Counted from the stretch's first letter, positions 44,820 through 56,851 are shown. The stretch: 64,000 nucleotides of DNA from Cercophora sp. LCS_1 (GCA_036250225.1 JAPZLL010000033.1:62001-126000), one strand, 5' to 3'. Notes: generated by a model not told the origin, from the letters alone. Numbers and translations are program-made.

Positions 44820-45183
44820 GATGACGATGGGTTGTAGGATGAGTGGAGATGGCGGAGGCGGGAATGATGGGAGAAACCTGGAACTGGCAGGAGATAGATG
44901 CTCGCTGTTTCATGTGTGGCAGGCGCGAGAGACTGAGATCGAAATTGGCGTGGTGGCTCCTTCCTTTGGGTCTTCGTCATCCGGTCTTTTGCCACCTTAT
45001 AAATTCCTCCCTTAGCTATTTAATGGTGGACCACCTCGACATTCTTGCGTTCCCTAGGATGTAGTTTCGCCAACATTGATGCCCTCTAGCACTTTGTTTC
45101 TGTTCTCACCTTCATCCGTGGCGCCTATCAGCTTCTCGCGCGGGAGTCGCCATTTTATTCAACATCCGCAGCTTCCCTCGACA
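44820..45183. other. intergenic region
   Basis: Upstream region of F-box-like copy B; nothing else seen. Confidence 0.4.
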
Positions 45184-46855
45184 ATGGACCAAGCAGTACA
45201 AGCGCCCGAGACGGGCAAGGCCACGTTGATGCCCTTACCAACCGAGATCCTCGTCAAAATCGCCGAGAATTGCGTCACGCCCCACACCCATAGGGCCCCG
45301 TGGTATGGCGATTCGGGGTCGGCACTCACTGCTTTATCGGTGGTCAATCGCCGACTGCGAGGCATATGCTTCTATGTTGAACCCCATCATCGCATCCGTC
45401 GAATCATACTTGAAGAGAAGCTAGTTAGTAGGCTGCAAGAGATGAGGAGGCACCCCGAGTTTCTCAGAAGGGCTCAGTACGTTGGACGTCCAGTCCTCGA
45501 ACCCAAAATTGAACCACTTTGAGAACAGACACACTGACTTTTGGTATGTCATGCATCGTTACACTTGATGGTGATTGGCGGTGAAGATTTTCTCCTCCAG
45601 TCAACGACCGATCGCCACGCTCGTAGATGGGATTTCGGTTCAGTCAGAGTGGACCCCTTTGGCCTCTTCATGAGGCTCCTGGATGGATGCCGCGTCCTCG
45701 CCGACATGATCCGATTCGATATGCCAAACCTCATAGATCTTCGTCTTGGGACTCGGGCATTTGTATCCAATAACTACTTCGAAAGCGTACTGGCAGAGGT
45801 CCTTCGGAAACACACCTTTCCCACCATAAGGTCTTTGTCGCTCTACGTCAACAGCCCTATGCCAACTCTCCTTTCGAGTTTCCCGAATCTCGAAGTCGTC
45901 TGTGTCAACTACTGGCGGTCTCCCGGGTTGTAGGACTTCGTCGGTGGGGCTATGGAAGGTTACACCAACGGTCACTTCCCGACAACGAATCTGAAGCCAC
46001 GGTTTCTATTTTCCCCAGGAGCCCCTCAACGAGAGGAGCCCAAGGAGTTCTACCTCCACAAAGCCGAAATTCTAGAAGCCATGCCCGTTAACAGGAACAG
46101 GGACCAGAAACTCACGCCCTCTATTGTCCCAATCTCCCAACTCAAAAACCTACGTGTTTTGCCATGCTGTTACACTGATGTATTCTACGATGATGGCTTC
46201 CGCGAATTCATCGACGGTAAGTCCAAGTCCAACACAATTATAAGCAGCTGAGCAAAGATCTCACCAGTGGTTGCAGCCCACATAGCATCTCTCCCAACGA
46301 TTGAGGAGGTGTTCTTACCTAACCCAGTCATGCGCTGGCGTGGCCTGGACGTGGAGGGCCACCAGATGGCAGAAGCGGACTCAAACATGAACGTAGGGAC
46401 CCAACCTCCTTGCCGATCTAAACGGGCGATGCTCTTCAACTTCCGCTGACATGCGACAGGGCCGAATCGAGGGCTTGAAGAAGCTGCCGGCGCTGAGAAG
46501 GTTAGTTGTGCAAAACTCGCGTAATCAGACTCTCCGGCCAGTGAGAGAGAATCACTCGGATATCGCGGCCATTTATCTTGATCGGCTTCCGACACTGGAA
46601 GAAGTTTGCGTTGGCTTTTACCACCAAAATGGCGCTACCATCTTTGCCCCCGTCCGGGAAACAGACGCCGCTGGCAGAACCGCCCTGAAAGATGTCAGGT
46701 TGATCGACAGCTACGAGATCGATGGGTGCTGGCTTCCTGTGCGCGACGACAGCATGCTGACGCGAAAGGATGTATCGGCGTATGTGGAGCCCTTGGTGCC
46801 CCGTCTCGATGATCTTGTCGGAGACGTTCGTAGGAAGCTCGGTTCCCGGCTCTGA
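45184..46855 (+). pseudogene. F-box-like protein gene with three in-frame stops, paralog B
   Basis: An ATG at 45184 starts a protein with a clear F-box-like helix (LMPLPTEILVKIAENC) and the body ALSVVNRRLRGIC. The same frame continues past TGA at 45520-45522, TGA at 45535-45537 and TAG at 45931-45933 with family-like sequence on both sides (DMIRFDMPNLIDLRLG, FPNLEVVCVNYWR). Two proper introns follow, near 46214 (GTAAGT) and 46397 (GTAGGG, with GCTGAC and GCGACAG). The last exon ends at 46855 with LPTLEEVCVGFYHQNG. The first two stops might be hidden by an intron with the GTACGT donor at 45478, but I found no acceptor in phase. All three stops can arise by C-to-T change. Confidence 0.6.
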
Positions 46856-47748
46856 CGCCAACGAGTCACAACTTTTTGGGATGTTGAATGGTGTGCAAGC
46901 CCCCTCTCATATCTAGACCATTACAAGCGAAGTCGACACGGCTGACCCCACTTTTTAACAGGGTCAAGAGTACTCGCCGGAGCCGGCGAACCGACAGGGG
47001 CTAGATAGGCCACAGCTCAATTGCTGCTGATCTAACTGGCGGTGTTAGGGGGAACGAAGGACGATTCACGACTGAGTGCTGGAGTTCTAGAAGCTCTATC
47101 CCGACTTTACGCGGAAGGATGGTCAAGGAAAAAGGGGCAAATGGTCTTTGATTTAGATATGGGGTCTCTACGTGAGGCGCGGGACACGTTTGAGGTCTTA
47201 CTATATTAGACATGCAATTCAGAGGCTTTGCAAAGGTTCACCACCTGTCCCTTGTGCTCTATCTACCACAACATACTATGTGGCTGATATGATCTCCATG
47301 TGTCGAGTTGCTGTTTTTGATCCCTAGAAGTTGAAACTGTCTGATACAGCACCTCTAAGTTGTTGTGATTTTTTCCTCACCTAGCGCCTAGGTTGGTTGG
47401 TTTGTGTGAGAGGGCTCATCCGACACCTTGAGATCGACGGCGCGCACGAAGTCAGCGCAGTGCGCGTGTATAATTATTGCAGGTTGGTTCGTTGTGCTGG
47501 TATTTCCGTCTGTGGCCCAGCTGTCCTCTCGACTGCTGAGGGCGTGACGTTGGGCCTTTTCTTCTCCAATTCCGATAAATATATATATATCGGCGCCTCT
47601 TCCCCCTCTTAATTCTGTTTTTTTTTTGTCCACCTGCGTCCCTCAACACCCAAGCCATCCTTCGAAAAATCTCACAAATACCATATCCTCCAAATAACTC
47701 CTATACCAACTTTTAGAAAACATCTCTATCACGGCCCAGAACGACGCC
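46856..47748. other. intergenic region between F-box-like copies B and C
   Basis: About 900 bp with no gene I can support. A short (AT)n stretch lies near 47578-47590. Confidence 0.4.
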
Positions 47749-48110
47749 TTGCTCCAAGAGAAAACATACTCTTTGACTGAGCAACAGTGCGAATCCCTTG
47801 AATCACCCGCGAAAACATGCTCCGCGCCAAAAGTTACCTTAATGTCGCTGCCCAACGAGATTCTTATCGATATTGTCAAGTACTGCTCTACCCTATTTCC
47901 TCGTCAATCCCTTAGTACGGGAAAAACAACTTCTGCAGTTCTCTAGCTATCGTTGGTCAATCATCGCGTTCGTGCAATCTGCCTACACACGAGATTACAT
48001 CCTCTCCACAGAGTCGTCAAAGAAGAAAAGCTGGTTGGCAGGATTGAAGAGATGAACAAATATCTACAACTCCTCAAAGGCCTGAAGTGCCTAAGCATAG
48101 TGCCTGGAAT
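47749..48110 (+). pseudogene. truncated F-box-like gene, paralog C
   Basis: The frame contains VTLMSLPNEILIDIVKYC, the F-box-like helix shared with copies A and B. A TAG at 47944-47946 interrupts it, followed in the same frame by LSLVNHRVRAICLH and KEEKLVGRIEEMNKYLQLL, which align with copy B. Similarity stops at about 48095, where an extremely A/T-rich segment begins. The copy is therefore both interrupted and cut off. Confidence 0.6.
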
Positions 48111-48355
48111 TAACTATAGGTTTGTGGTAATCAATGTGGTAATTAAACAAGTAATGAAATTAGTAAAATTACGCAATAGTTTTATTTAAAAATTATATTA
48201 AATATAACACTTCCCTTTGCAAAATATATTTTCTTTTGTTTTCAACTTTTATTTAGTTTTGTATTGTTTATCAAACAAAAACTCATGTAATTTGTTTATT
48301 TAAAAAAATAGAAAAATTAATAGATGGGTATCCATGGGTGGCTAATTCCAGGTAC
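48100..48355. mobile_element. AT-rich insertion with imperfect terminal inverted repeats
   Basis: Positions 48100-48114 and 48341-48355 are inverted repeats over 15 nt with two mismatches, both transitions; the perfect core is CCTGGAATTA. The 226 bp between are extremely A/T-rich with long A and T tracts, unlike everything around. The segment begins exactly where similarity of F-box-like copy C to its paralogs ends. It looks like a small non-autonomous element that inserted and decayed; I see no clear target duplication. Confidence 0.45.
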
Positions 48356-48562
48356 CAGAATGAACCATTATGGACTGGTGATGTCTGTACGTTGCAAGAA
48401 TTGGAATAGTCCAATACCTTAGGTATCATAGGTGCAACCAAACCTCAAGCTCGATCGGAGGTTCCATCCATTGGCATTACATTATTAGGGCCAAAACCTG
48501 GAACATATGTCCAGTTTGACAATTCCGGAGTCGACTGACTTCATGATGTATCGGCCAAGTCA

Positions 48563-49201
48563 TCAATACGCCACATTACACGTCAACAACCAACCTGCAA
48601 CCAAGACAACAATCGCCAGCAACAAACCCCAAACCTCAATGCTCAGCCTTACTCGCATCCACCTCTTCAACCGCGTTTTGAGCTGTCGGCTATGCGGACA
48701 GGTGCTCGTCCCGTTGATCAAACACCCCAGTCCCGGTCGCGACTCACACTCGATATGTTCTCTTCTCCGTTGCATGAGTAACCTGTGCGCCTCGTCAGAT
48801 CATGTTCCCACTAATGCCAACAACCTCAAAACGCACCTGACGCTTCCCCTACAAAACTTCAAGTCGCTCCCGAGATCACATCGCCTATCATTCGGACACT
48901 CGAGATGCAATCGTCTCCGTTCCACAAGCCAATTGATCTTGAGCTTGACACCGGTATCCACGAGGTTATAAAAATACCGATTCGTATGTTTCAGCGACAG
49001 AGCATCGGGATAAATCAATTGTTTGGAAATGAGCTCATGGATCTCGGGCGGCAGCGTGGAAAAAGTTGGTGTAACATTGGAATGGTCGGAGGCGGAGGGT
49101 GCATTTTTCGGCGGAGGCGGGCCATCGGCAGAAGTTGGCTTTGCCGGGCCGGAGGCGGGGTCCCTACGCGCAAACGGGATGCGGCGAACGAGGGATGCCA
49201 T
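48563..49201 (-). CDS. F-box protein with C-terminal membrane anchor
   Basis: Two exons: 49201-48837 and 48782-48563 (585 nt, 194 aa). The N-terminus is Pro/Ala-rich. The F-box lies at about residues 46-85 (FSTLPPEIHELISKQLIYPD, ALSLKHTNRYFYNLVDTG). A middle region contains several cysteines (LECPNDRRCDL, KFCRGS, IECESRPGLGCL, TSTCPH). One membrane segment is close to the C-terminus (VWGLLLAIVVLVAGWLLTCN). The 54-nt intron has GTGCGT, a TCTGAC branch and CACAG; the junction makes SVRLLMQRRREHIE. Unlike the plus-strand copies A-C this gene is intact and its F-box is of a different type, so it is probably not their parent. Partners are unknown. Confidence 0.75.
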
Positions 49202-50190
49202 GTGGATTGCGGGTGTGGATTATACCTATCCGGTCGGTGGTGCAAATGCAACTCTTATGTATGACGAAGGAACGATAAGAGTGACACTGCAAACCTGCTC
49301 GCGAGCGGATTGCGCGCGACCCTCTCGTATTTGTATTCCAACCACCAGAAAAACAAGAAAAAGCCAAATTCGGTGTGCCTGGCGAACGCCAAAAAGGACA
49401 GCAAGCTTTCTCAACCCCCTGCCCACATTCTCAATGGCCTGTTTTTGGCGGTGGCTAGGGCTGGCGGGCTGGCGTGGCGCCGCTCTCTTGTCCCTGACAG
49501 ATGCGGAGTCACGCCTGCGTCACCGACGCGGCTTCGATTCGCTGCTGCCCCCGTGGTCACGGCGTCCCGGGTTGCGGGATGCAGGCAACAGAATTGGATA
49601 CGAGGTTTCAGAATTCATAGGGCTGGTTGATGGTATTTGTCCACGTGTACTATCTAAATTCGGAACGAGGTGAAGAGAAGAAAAGTTCAGGTCAACAATC
49701 TGGATGATTGTGAGCGGTCTTGAGGTCTAGCGATCGGTCCTCCATTTTGGGAAGCCCGTGGCTTGCGGGGATCGTGAGGACGGATTGCGCTTGTCGTTTC
49801 GGCGGGGGCTGGGCGAGTCTCAAAAATCGTTGGCTGCCTCACAAGGCAGACAGATTGACATCGTGTCAACAAGAAGCTGTGGAACTTTGTTTGCATCGAG
49901 GTTTTTGCATAGTGGACATGCAATCGGGGCCGCATACGCGCAAGGTGTTGGGTATGATTTTGCAACAGTGGGCTTGCGGCGGCGGGTGCTCTCCCTTCGA
50001 GGGCCCAGGCCTTGGGAATGGGACGGTCACGTGAGCACGTGGCCCCTGTCACAAAGAAGGAGGGGCAAAGGTCGCGATCCGGCGACGTCAGTCCAGAACC
50101 CCCGTCGCAAAGTCGCGAGGCTCGCGGCCGCAGCTAGCTGCACAACCTCATGTCTGCTGGGGTTGCATTTCGCTCTCTACAACCGCACCC
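49202..50190. promoter_or_regulatory. divergent intergenic region with paired CACGTG boxes
   Basis: No gene seen over about 1 kb. Two CACGTG E-boxes lie at 50028-50033 and 50036-50041, separated by 2 bp and about 150 bp upstream of the EXO5 start. Such boxes bind bHLH factors in fungi. Confidence 0.45.
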
Positions 50191-52042
50191 ATGGCGAGCT
50201 TCGTTTCCGGGAGTGACAGCGACAGCGACTACGGTTACGATTTGACGCTGGAGGAGGAGCAAGAACTCATAGCCCTTATCGATAGGATCTCGCCACCGAC
50301 CCTTGCCCCATCATCGACTCCGGCTCTGGCTCCTGCGCCGACGCCCGCGCCAGCTCCAGTCCCGGTTACGCGACGCCGCGCTCCGTCATCCGTTTCAGCC
50401 ATTAGTTCCAGGAGCGCAGTATCATCACTGGACAGCTACCTCAAAGAGGCTGTTGCGGTTCATGAAGTAGTCGAGAATATCGACGAAAACGACCTGAACT
50501 TCGACATCACCGAGCTCAAGCCCGAGACAGCCTACAACCATGGATCGGGGTCTGATGTCGGCGTTGCGGGGGCGCGGGGCGAGCCTACGCCCGTCCAGAG
50601 ACACTTTGCGCCGTCCGTTGCGTCAGACAACCGCAGTCTCCGGTCGTATGTCTCCAGGACCAAGCCAAGGGCTGTGTCCTCGCTGCTTGCTGATTCGCAC
50701 GTTCTCTACCCGGACCGTGAGCCATTCCTCGCCCTCTCGCATCGTCTGTATCTCTAACTGACCTCAGAAACTAGTGAGCCGCGCCCTCTCTGATGCCCGG
50801 AAATCAGGCAGTGCCTCCTCGGCGAGTGAAGTCAGCGGCGTCTCAGCCGATGACAGTCTCCCCCCTATCATTCGCTGGCGCAGCTCCCCCAACAGACCGC
50901 TCTCCGTCTCAGACCTGACAGCAGGCTCCTGGTGCGAACTCCAGCACTACTTCACCCTCTCCAAGCGGGGCGGCAAAAAAACACGCACTCCGGCGATGAA
51001 AGCCGGCACCACGATCCACGAGCGTCTCGAGAGCGAAGTCTACGAAACGGTGCAAATCGACATCAGCAAGCGCGAAGACACCTTCGGCCTCAGGCTCTGG
51101 AACATCATCGAAGGCCTGCGCGCCCTCCGCGACACGGGCCTCACGCGCGAGCTCGAAGTATGGGGCATCGTCGACGGCAAAGTCGTCAACGGCATCGTCG
51201 ACGGCCTGTCCTACGAGAACCCCGACCCCGAGCTAGAAGAAGACGTTATCTCCTCGCGAGGGAGTCAAAGCTCCCAAAGCTCACAGCACCAACTTTCGCT
51301 GGGGAACAAAACGATCTTCGTGACCGACGTCAAGACCCGCGCGTCCAAAACCCCGCCCTCGCAAGCCCAAGTCCGCGCCGCCATCATCCAGCTCTTCCTC
51401 TACCACCGTTTCATCTCGGCCATGGCCTCGGATCGCCTCGACTACATCAAGGTCTTTGAGCGGTATGGCGTCAACCCAGACGAGACCTTTTCCGACCGTT
51501 TCATGGCGCAGATCGCCTCGCTGCACGAGGAAGTATTTTCTGACGCGGACTCGGACACCACCACCGAGTCAACGGCTGACTACGTCACTGCTGTCTCCAG
51601 CCCTTCGCAAATCGGCGACCGCTACGATGACGTTGCCTTCATGAAATACCGCACGCTGCGATCCCTTCTTCCGCTCCTTCGCTTCGAGATGCAACTCACC
51701 TTCCCCCGCGGCGCGGCCACACTTGGACAGATCGTTGCGGTGGAGTACCGGCTACGTGCAAAGACGCCGGAGGATCCCGAAAATGGAGGGATCATCTGCA
51801 CGAATAGTTTTTACGTCGAACAGGATAAGCTGGATATTTATCTGGAGGATAACATGCAGTGGTGGCGTGGCGAAAGGGAAGCGAGAGGCGTGGCGCTCGA
51901 AGAGGGATTCAAGTGCCGGTTCTGCGAGTTTGTCGATGACTGTGAGTGGCGAATGGCGCTGGAGAGGGAGGCGCATCGGAAAGCGAAGCTGGAGAGCGCG
52001 GAGAGGGAGGCTGGAGGAAGAAAGTCGTCGCTGCAGTGGTAA
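50191..52042 (+). CDS. EXO5: exonuclease V (EXO5/DEM1 family, iron-sulfur nuclease)
   Basis: Two exons: 50191-50716 and 50775-52042 (597 aa). EXO5-type enzymes are PD-(D/E)XK single-strand exonucleases with a 4Fe-4S cluster; in yeast the protein works in mitochondrial genome maintenance. The four cluster cysteines are visible: C229 (AGSWCELQH) and C556, C559, C565 (KCRFCEFVDDC, pattern C-x2-C-x5-C). Nuclease core motifs include TTIHERLE, GIVDGL and TDVKTRA. The N-terminus is acidic and Pro/Ala-rich with low complexity. The 58-nt intron has GTGAGC, CTAACTGAC and CTAG; an earlier AG is out of phase. The junction gives LYPDLSRALS, as expected for the family. Confidence 0.93.
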
Positions 52043-52585
52043 CCCCTGTTTCGACGAGGGAATCGGCAAAATAGATCCGTAACTGGGGCAAGCGATTGCT
52101 CAGGATGTACAATGTGACTCTAAGCGTGGGCTTGGAGATGCAAGTTGACTAATTGGTGCCCGTTGACGATGCTTTGGACTGAGGTGCCTTTTTGGCAAGC
52201 TTTAGCATCACGACGGGGTTCATATCGGTGTTTTCCGGACACCTCAGTTTAGCTTCAATGAGACGTGTCGAGGAAGACTTGGCAGATGATATCAACTTGG
52301 TTTACTGCGTTTACCTTGAGTTGGATCACCTCCGCTTGCTGTGGTGTTTCAAGTTCACCTCGGCTGGCACGGTTCCACATTCATGATCGTGAACGGGGCC
52401 GAGCACATGTCCTTGCAAACTCTTGATTCGTAAGTCTATGGTTGAGAACGTCCTTGGTATCGAGCGAGCTTCCTCCACGGCATTTAGGCATGTCATAAGC
52501 ATCAATCATAGGAGTCCAATCGCTTGCTGATACCCTCCCAAAGTGACAAAAACGAAAGAAGGCTTCCATCCTGCAGGTTATCCAT
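52043..52585. other. convergent intergenic region, EXO5 and ProRS
   Basis: Both genes end here. Nothing else seen. Confidence 0.45.
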
Positions 52586-54616
52586 TTAGTACGAACGGCC
52601 AAACATGCAGCTTCGACTCGTTAGTATGGGGTCCAGAAAAGGTCGGGAGAGGTCAACTTACAATTTTTCAGCAAGCCTGCCACACTTGGGGTTGAGACAT
52701 TTCGTCTCGCCCTTGGCCAAACCGTCTGGCTGTTCAAAGGGAATGCAGAGCGACTTCATACCCATGGAAGGAAGGGGTTTTCCATCCGGTCCGATCTCGG
52801 GCTTCTCCGACTTGGTCTGCTCCTTGATCTGGTCTTCGCACTCCATGCCCAAGCAGCTGGGGATGATCACAACATTCTTGGCATCCAATGCGGGGATGAC
52901 CTCGTCCCAGTTGGTGATCTTGACGCGATGAGACCTGTAAGCCTCATCGGCCTTGTTGTAGAGATCTTTTTGGATGGTCTCGAGGAGTTCGGGAACCTTG
53001 GTCGCAAGCTCGGCAAGGGGAATCGTGCCCTTCTCGCCTGTGTCTCTGCGGGCGTAGCTGACAACCTCCTTGGCCGCGTCCTTGGGACCGAACTCGAGAC
53101 GAAGGGGGACACCTTTGAGTTCCTAGAAAGCGCAAAGTCAGCATAAGCCTCCGATACCTTCAAAGGTCAAACATACCCAGTCAGCCATCTTGAACCCAGG
53201 GGTGTAGTTGTCACGGGCATCGAGGTGGGCGCGAACTCCAGACTTCTTAAGTGTCGCAAAGACCTCATCGACTTGCTTGAGGTGCTTCTCCTTGTCCTCA
53301 GCGGACATCTTGGCTGTGAGGCCCACAGGCAAGAGGACAGTCTGGATCTTGGCAACTCTTGGGGGGAGGACGAGACCCTTGTCGTCACTGTGAATCATGA
53401 CCATGACACCGATGACTCTGGTAGAAAGACCCCAAGAGTTTTGCCACACATGCAGATGCTTGCCCTTCTCTGCGGGATCCTCAACAGTGATATCGAACAT
53501 CTTGGAGAAGTTCTGGCCCAGGCAGTGACTTGTCGCGCCCTGGATACCACGGCCATTCCCAGGGATATATCCTTCTACTGTCGTAGTGTCTTGACGACCG
53601 TCAGTATGCGCAGGCATTGGAGCGGCGGTTTGACTTACAATAGCCACCAGCGAACTTCTCTGCCTCGGTCTTACGACCGCGCACGACGGGGACGGCAAGA
53701 AGCTCCTCGTAAACACCGGCATAGAACTCGAGAATCTGAAGGACCTCCTCCCCAGCCAACTCCTCGGTAAGATGGGCGGTGTGACCCTCTTGCCACATGA
53801 ACTCGCGAGCTCTGAGGAAGGGGGTCGTTTGCTTGGCTTCCCATCGGACGACGCTGTTCCACTGATTGAGTTTGAGGGGCAGATCACGATGACTCCTGAT
53901 CCACTTTGCGTAGTAAGGATACATGAGGGCTGTTGTCATTAGCGGTAGTCCTTTAGAAGAAGAGAGTTGTTTGGTCCTCACCTTCAGATGTCGGGCGGAC
54001 AGCAACGGGGACCTCGAGGTCCTTGTCGCCAGCCTTGGTCACCCATGCGAGCTCAGGGGCAAAACCCTCAACGTGGTCCTTCTCCTTCGCCAGACTCTTC
54101 TCAGATAAGAACATTGGGAAGCTTGCCTCCTCAACTCCAAGCTCTGCGCCCCAATCAGTATCTCGTTGTAGCCAATAGGTTACACGACGTACCCTCGATC
54201 TTCGCCTGGAACCAATTTCGGATGGTCGACCAGATATGCATCGAAGCTGGTCTGAGGACGAAGAAACCGGAGATTTCGGTGTAGTATTCGGCGCTGGCAA
54301 CGTCACGTATCAGCACTGTTCCCGTTGAAGATCCTTGGCAGGGGGTCAAGTCGGAAACTTGGAGATAGCAATTGCTCCTCCAACTGTTGTGGAAAAAGCC
54401 CACTCACAGTTCAGCCTTGAGGACGACCTCCTGGTACCATTGGGAGAAGTTCTCGTCCTTCTTCACCGTAATGCCAATGATATCGTCCGTCTTCTTGCCT
54501 CCCACGACAGGGAGCGAGGCCTGCTTCGCAGCTTTCTCAGCCTTGGCAGCAGCCATTTTGGCGGCCTTCTCGGCCTTCTTGAGGGCGCTTTTCGACTGTT
54601 CGGTAGAATCGCCCAT
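52586..54616 (-). CDS. prolyl-tRNA synthetase, eukaryotic/archaeal cytosolic type
   Basis: Seven exons: 54616-54408, 54293-54193, 54143-53982, 53929-53639, 53589-53177, 53122-52662 and 52610-52586 (1662 nt, 553 aa). The enzyme charges tRNA-Pro. A Lys/Ala-rich N-terminal helix (about 9-35) precedes the class II core: motif 1 region SFPMFLSEKSL, motif 2 around VVRWEAKQTTPFLRAREFMW and motif 3 GATSHCLGQNFSKMF. The anticodon-binding domain follows. The C-terminal zinc-type domain has CEDQ, SLCIPF and CLNPKCGR, ending in the family-typical FGRSY. That ending is encoded by a last exon of only 25 nt, found after the GTAAGT donor at 52661. The same frame is open upstream to 54862, so a longer N-terminus is possible. 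Confidence 0.95.
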
Positions 54617-55034
54617 GGTTGCAATCTCGATGTCGACCGTCAAATCTGTGTGGTAGTTGAATGTTCTTAAATCTGAGAATTTCTGCCCGACTGAGTCAAA
54701 AATTATGACTCGGAGTGCAAGAGACACGGCTGCCAAAACGTTGCCCCGCACTTTTGGCGACGCGCTGGAGGGGCGGCCCAGAACGAGGGGCAATGTGGGG
54801 ACCCGGGCCGGGGCCTTCTTCTCGACAGGGGCCACCTCCAGCCAATCAGAAGCCCGGACCAAGCGGATGGATTATCTGCCCCTCCGATAAAAAGTTCGGG
54901 AGCTGCCTGTGCCTCTTGCAAGCAACGGCGGGAGCTCGAAATTGCTGGAGCCTGCAAGCGTCAAAACCGCCCGACCGCCCCTCTGTCTCTTTGCAACGGC
55001 GACCTAACGATCTCCTCATCGCATATTCCGCAAG
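54617..55034. promoter_or_regulatory. bidirectional promoter, ProRS and CCT1
   Basis: 418 bp separate the divergent start codons of two protein-homeostasis genes. Part of it is open in frame with ProRS (to 54862). Confidence 0.5.
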
Positions 55035-56851
55035 ATGGCCTCCATGTTTGAGCAGCCGAGAAACGGCACGCTGTTTCTAGGCGGACAGAAGATTTCGGGC
55101 GCAGACATTCGGGACCAAAACGGTGGGTTGCGACAATCTGAGCTTGAGAAGCTCCCAGTAACGGCACCGCCATACTGACGAAGCGCAGTCCTGGCAACCC
55201 AGGCCATCGCAAATGTTGTCAAGAGTTCTTTCGGGCCCAGCGGGCTCGACAAGATGATGGTGGACGATATCGGTGTAGGTGCCCCTCCCCCGTCGCAAAC
55301 CACCCCGCTTAACCTTGCCAGGATGTGACGGTGACCAACGATGGCGCAACAATCCTCAGTCTTCTCGATGTCGAGCACCCAGCCGGCAAGATCCTCGTTG
55401 ATCTTGCCCACCAACAAGACAAGGAGGTTGGTGATGGCACCACGTCGGTCGTCCTCATCGCCGCCGAGCTTCTCCGAAGAGGCAACGAGCTCATGAAGAA
55501 CCGGATACACCCCACCACGATCATCACGGGCTACCGCCTGGCCCTCCGCGAGGCGGTCAAGTATATGAACGAGCATATTAGCATCAAGGCCGAGCACCTC
55601 GGCCGGGATTCTCTCCTCAACATCGCCAAGACGTCCATGTCGAGTAAGATCATCGGCGCCGACTCGGATTTCTTTGCCAACATGGTCGTCGATGCGATGC
55701 AGGCTGTCAAGACGACAAACAACAAGAACGAGACCAAGTATCCGGTGAAGGCTGTCAACATCCTCAAGGCGCACGGAAAGGGGTCGCTCGAGTCGATCCT
55801 CGTCAAGGGCTACGCGTTGAACTGCACAGTTGCCTCGCAGGCAATGACGACCCGGGTAGCCGATGCCAAGATTGCCGTGTTGGACATGAACCTTCAGAAG
55901 GAGAGGATGAAGCTTGGTGTTCAGATTACGGTCGACGACCCGCAACAACTGGAGCAGATTCGCGCCAGGGAGTCAGGTATGGTTATTGAGCGCGTTGAGA
56001 TGATCCTTAAGGCGGGCGCCAATGTTATCCTCACAACCAAGGGTATCGACGACATGGTCTTGAAGCTGTTTGTTGAGAAGGGCGCCATGGCTGTGCGCAG
56101 GTGTAAGAAGGAGGACTTGCGCCGCATTGCGAGGGCGACGGGCGCTACGTTGTTGAGCACGCTCTCCGACCTCAATGGCGATGAGAAGTTCGAGGCTTCG
56201 TACCTCGGTTACGCGGAGGAGGTTGTGCAGGAGCGCATTTCAGATGATGAGTGCATTCTCATCAAGGGGACCAAGGTTCACTCCTCGGCCTCGATTATCC
56301 TCCGCGGCCCCAACGACTTCCAGCTGGACGAGATGGAGCGGTCGGTTCACGACAGCTTGTGTGCTGTCAAGAGGACACTAGAGAGTGGGAGCATCGTTCC
56401 AGGTGGTGGCGCTGTTGAGACAGCGCTGCATATTTACTTGGAGGAGTTTGCGGGAACTGTTGGATCAAGGGAACAGCTCGCCATTGGCGAGTTTGCCCAG
56501 TCATTACTTGTTATCCCCAAAACCCTGGCCATCAACGCGGCCAAGGACGCCTCCGACCTTGTTGCCCAGCTCCGATCAAGACACGCCCTTTCGCAGCGCG
56601 TCCAGGAGGGCGAGGCGAACGAGGATGAGAAGTCGGTTGCCAGAAAGAAGGCGTACAAGAACTACGGCTTGGACCTGATGAAGGGCAAGGTGGTAGACGA
56701 GATCAAGGCTGGTGTGGTGGAGCCGAGCGTCAGCAAAATTAGGCAACTGAAGAGTGCCGTCGAGGCGTGTATCAGCATCATGCGTATCGATACCCTGATC
56801 AAGTTGGATCCGGAGGAGAGGGGAGAGGAGGATGACGGACACGGCCATTAG
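55035..56851 (+). CDS. TCP1: chaperonin CCT/TRiC subunit alpha
   Basis: Three exons: 55035-55122, 55189-55274 and 55322-56851 (1704 nt, 567 aa). CCT1 is one of eight subunits of the cytosolic group II chaperonin that folds actin and tubulin. ATP-binding signatures are present: SSFGPSGLDKMMVDDIG, TVTNDGATIL, and the catalytic GDGTTSVVLIA near residues 95-105. PGGGAVE is the C-terminal nucleotide contact. The alpha subunit is indicated by LDMNLQKERMKLGVQITVDD and VNILKAHGKGSLES. Introns are 66 nt (GTGGGT, ATACTGACG) and 47 nt (GTAGGT). The C-terminus is acidic with GHGH. The gene is head to head with ProRS. Confidence 0.96.

Noticed and set aside
55016..55948. Minus-strand open frame of 310 codons
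   Set aside because: Antisense to CCT1.
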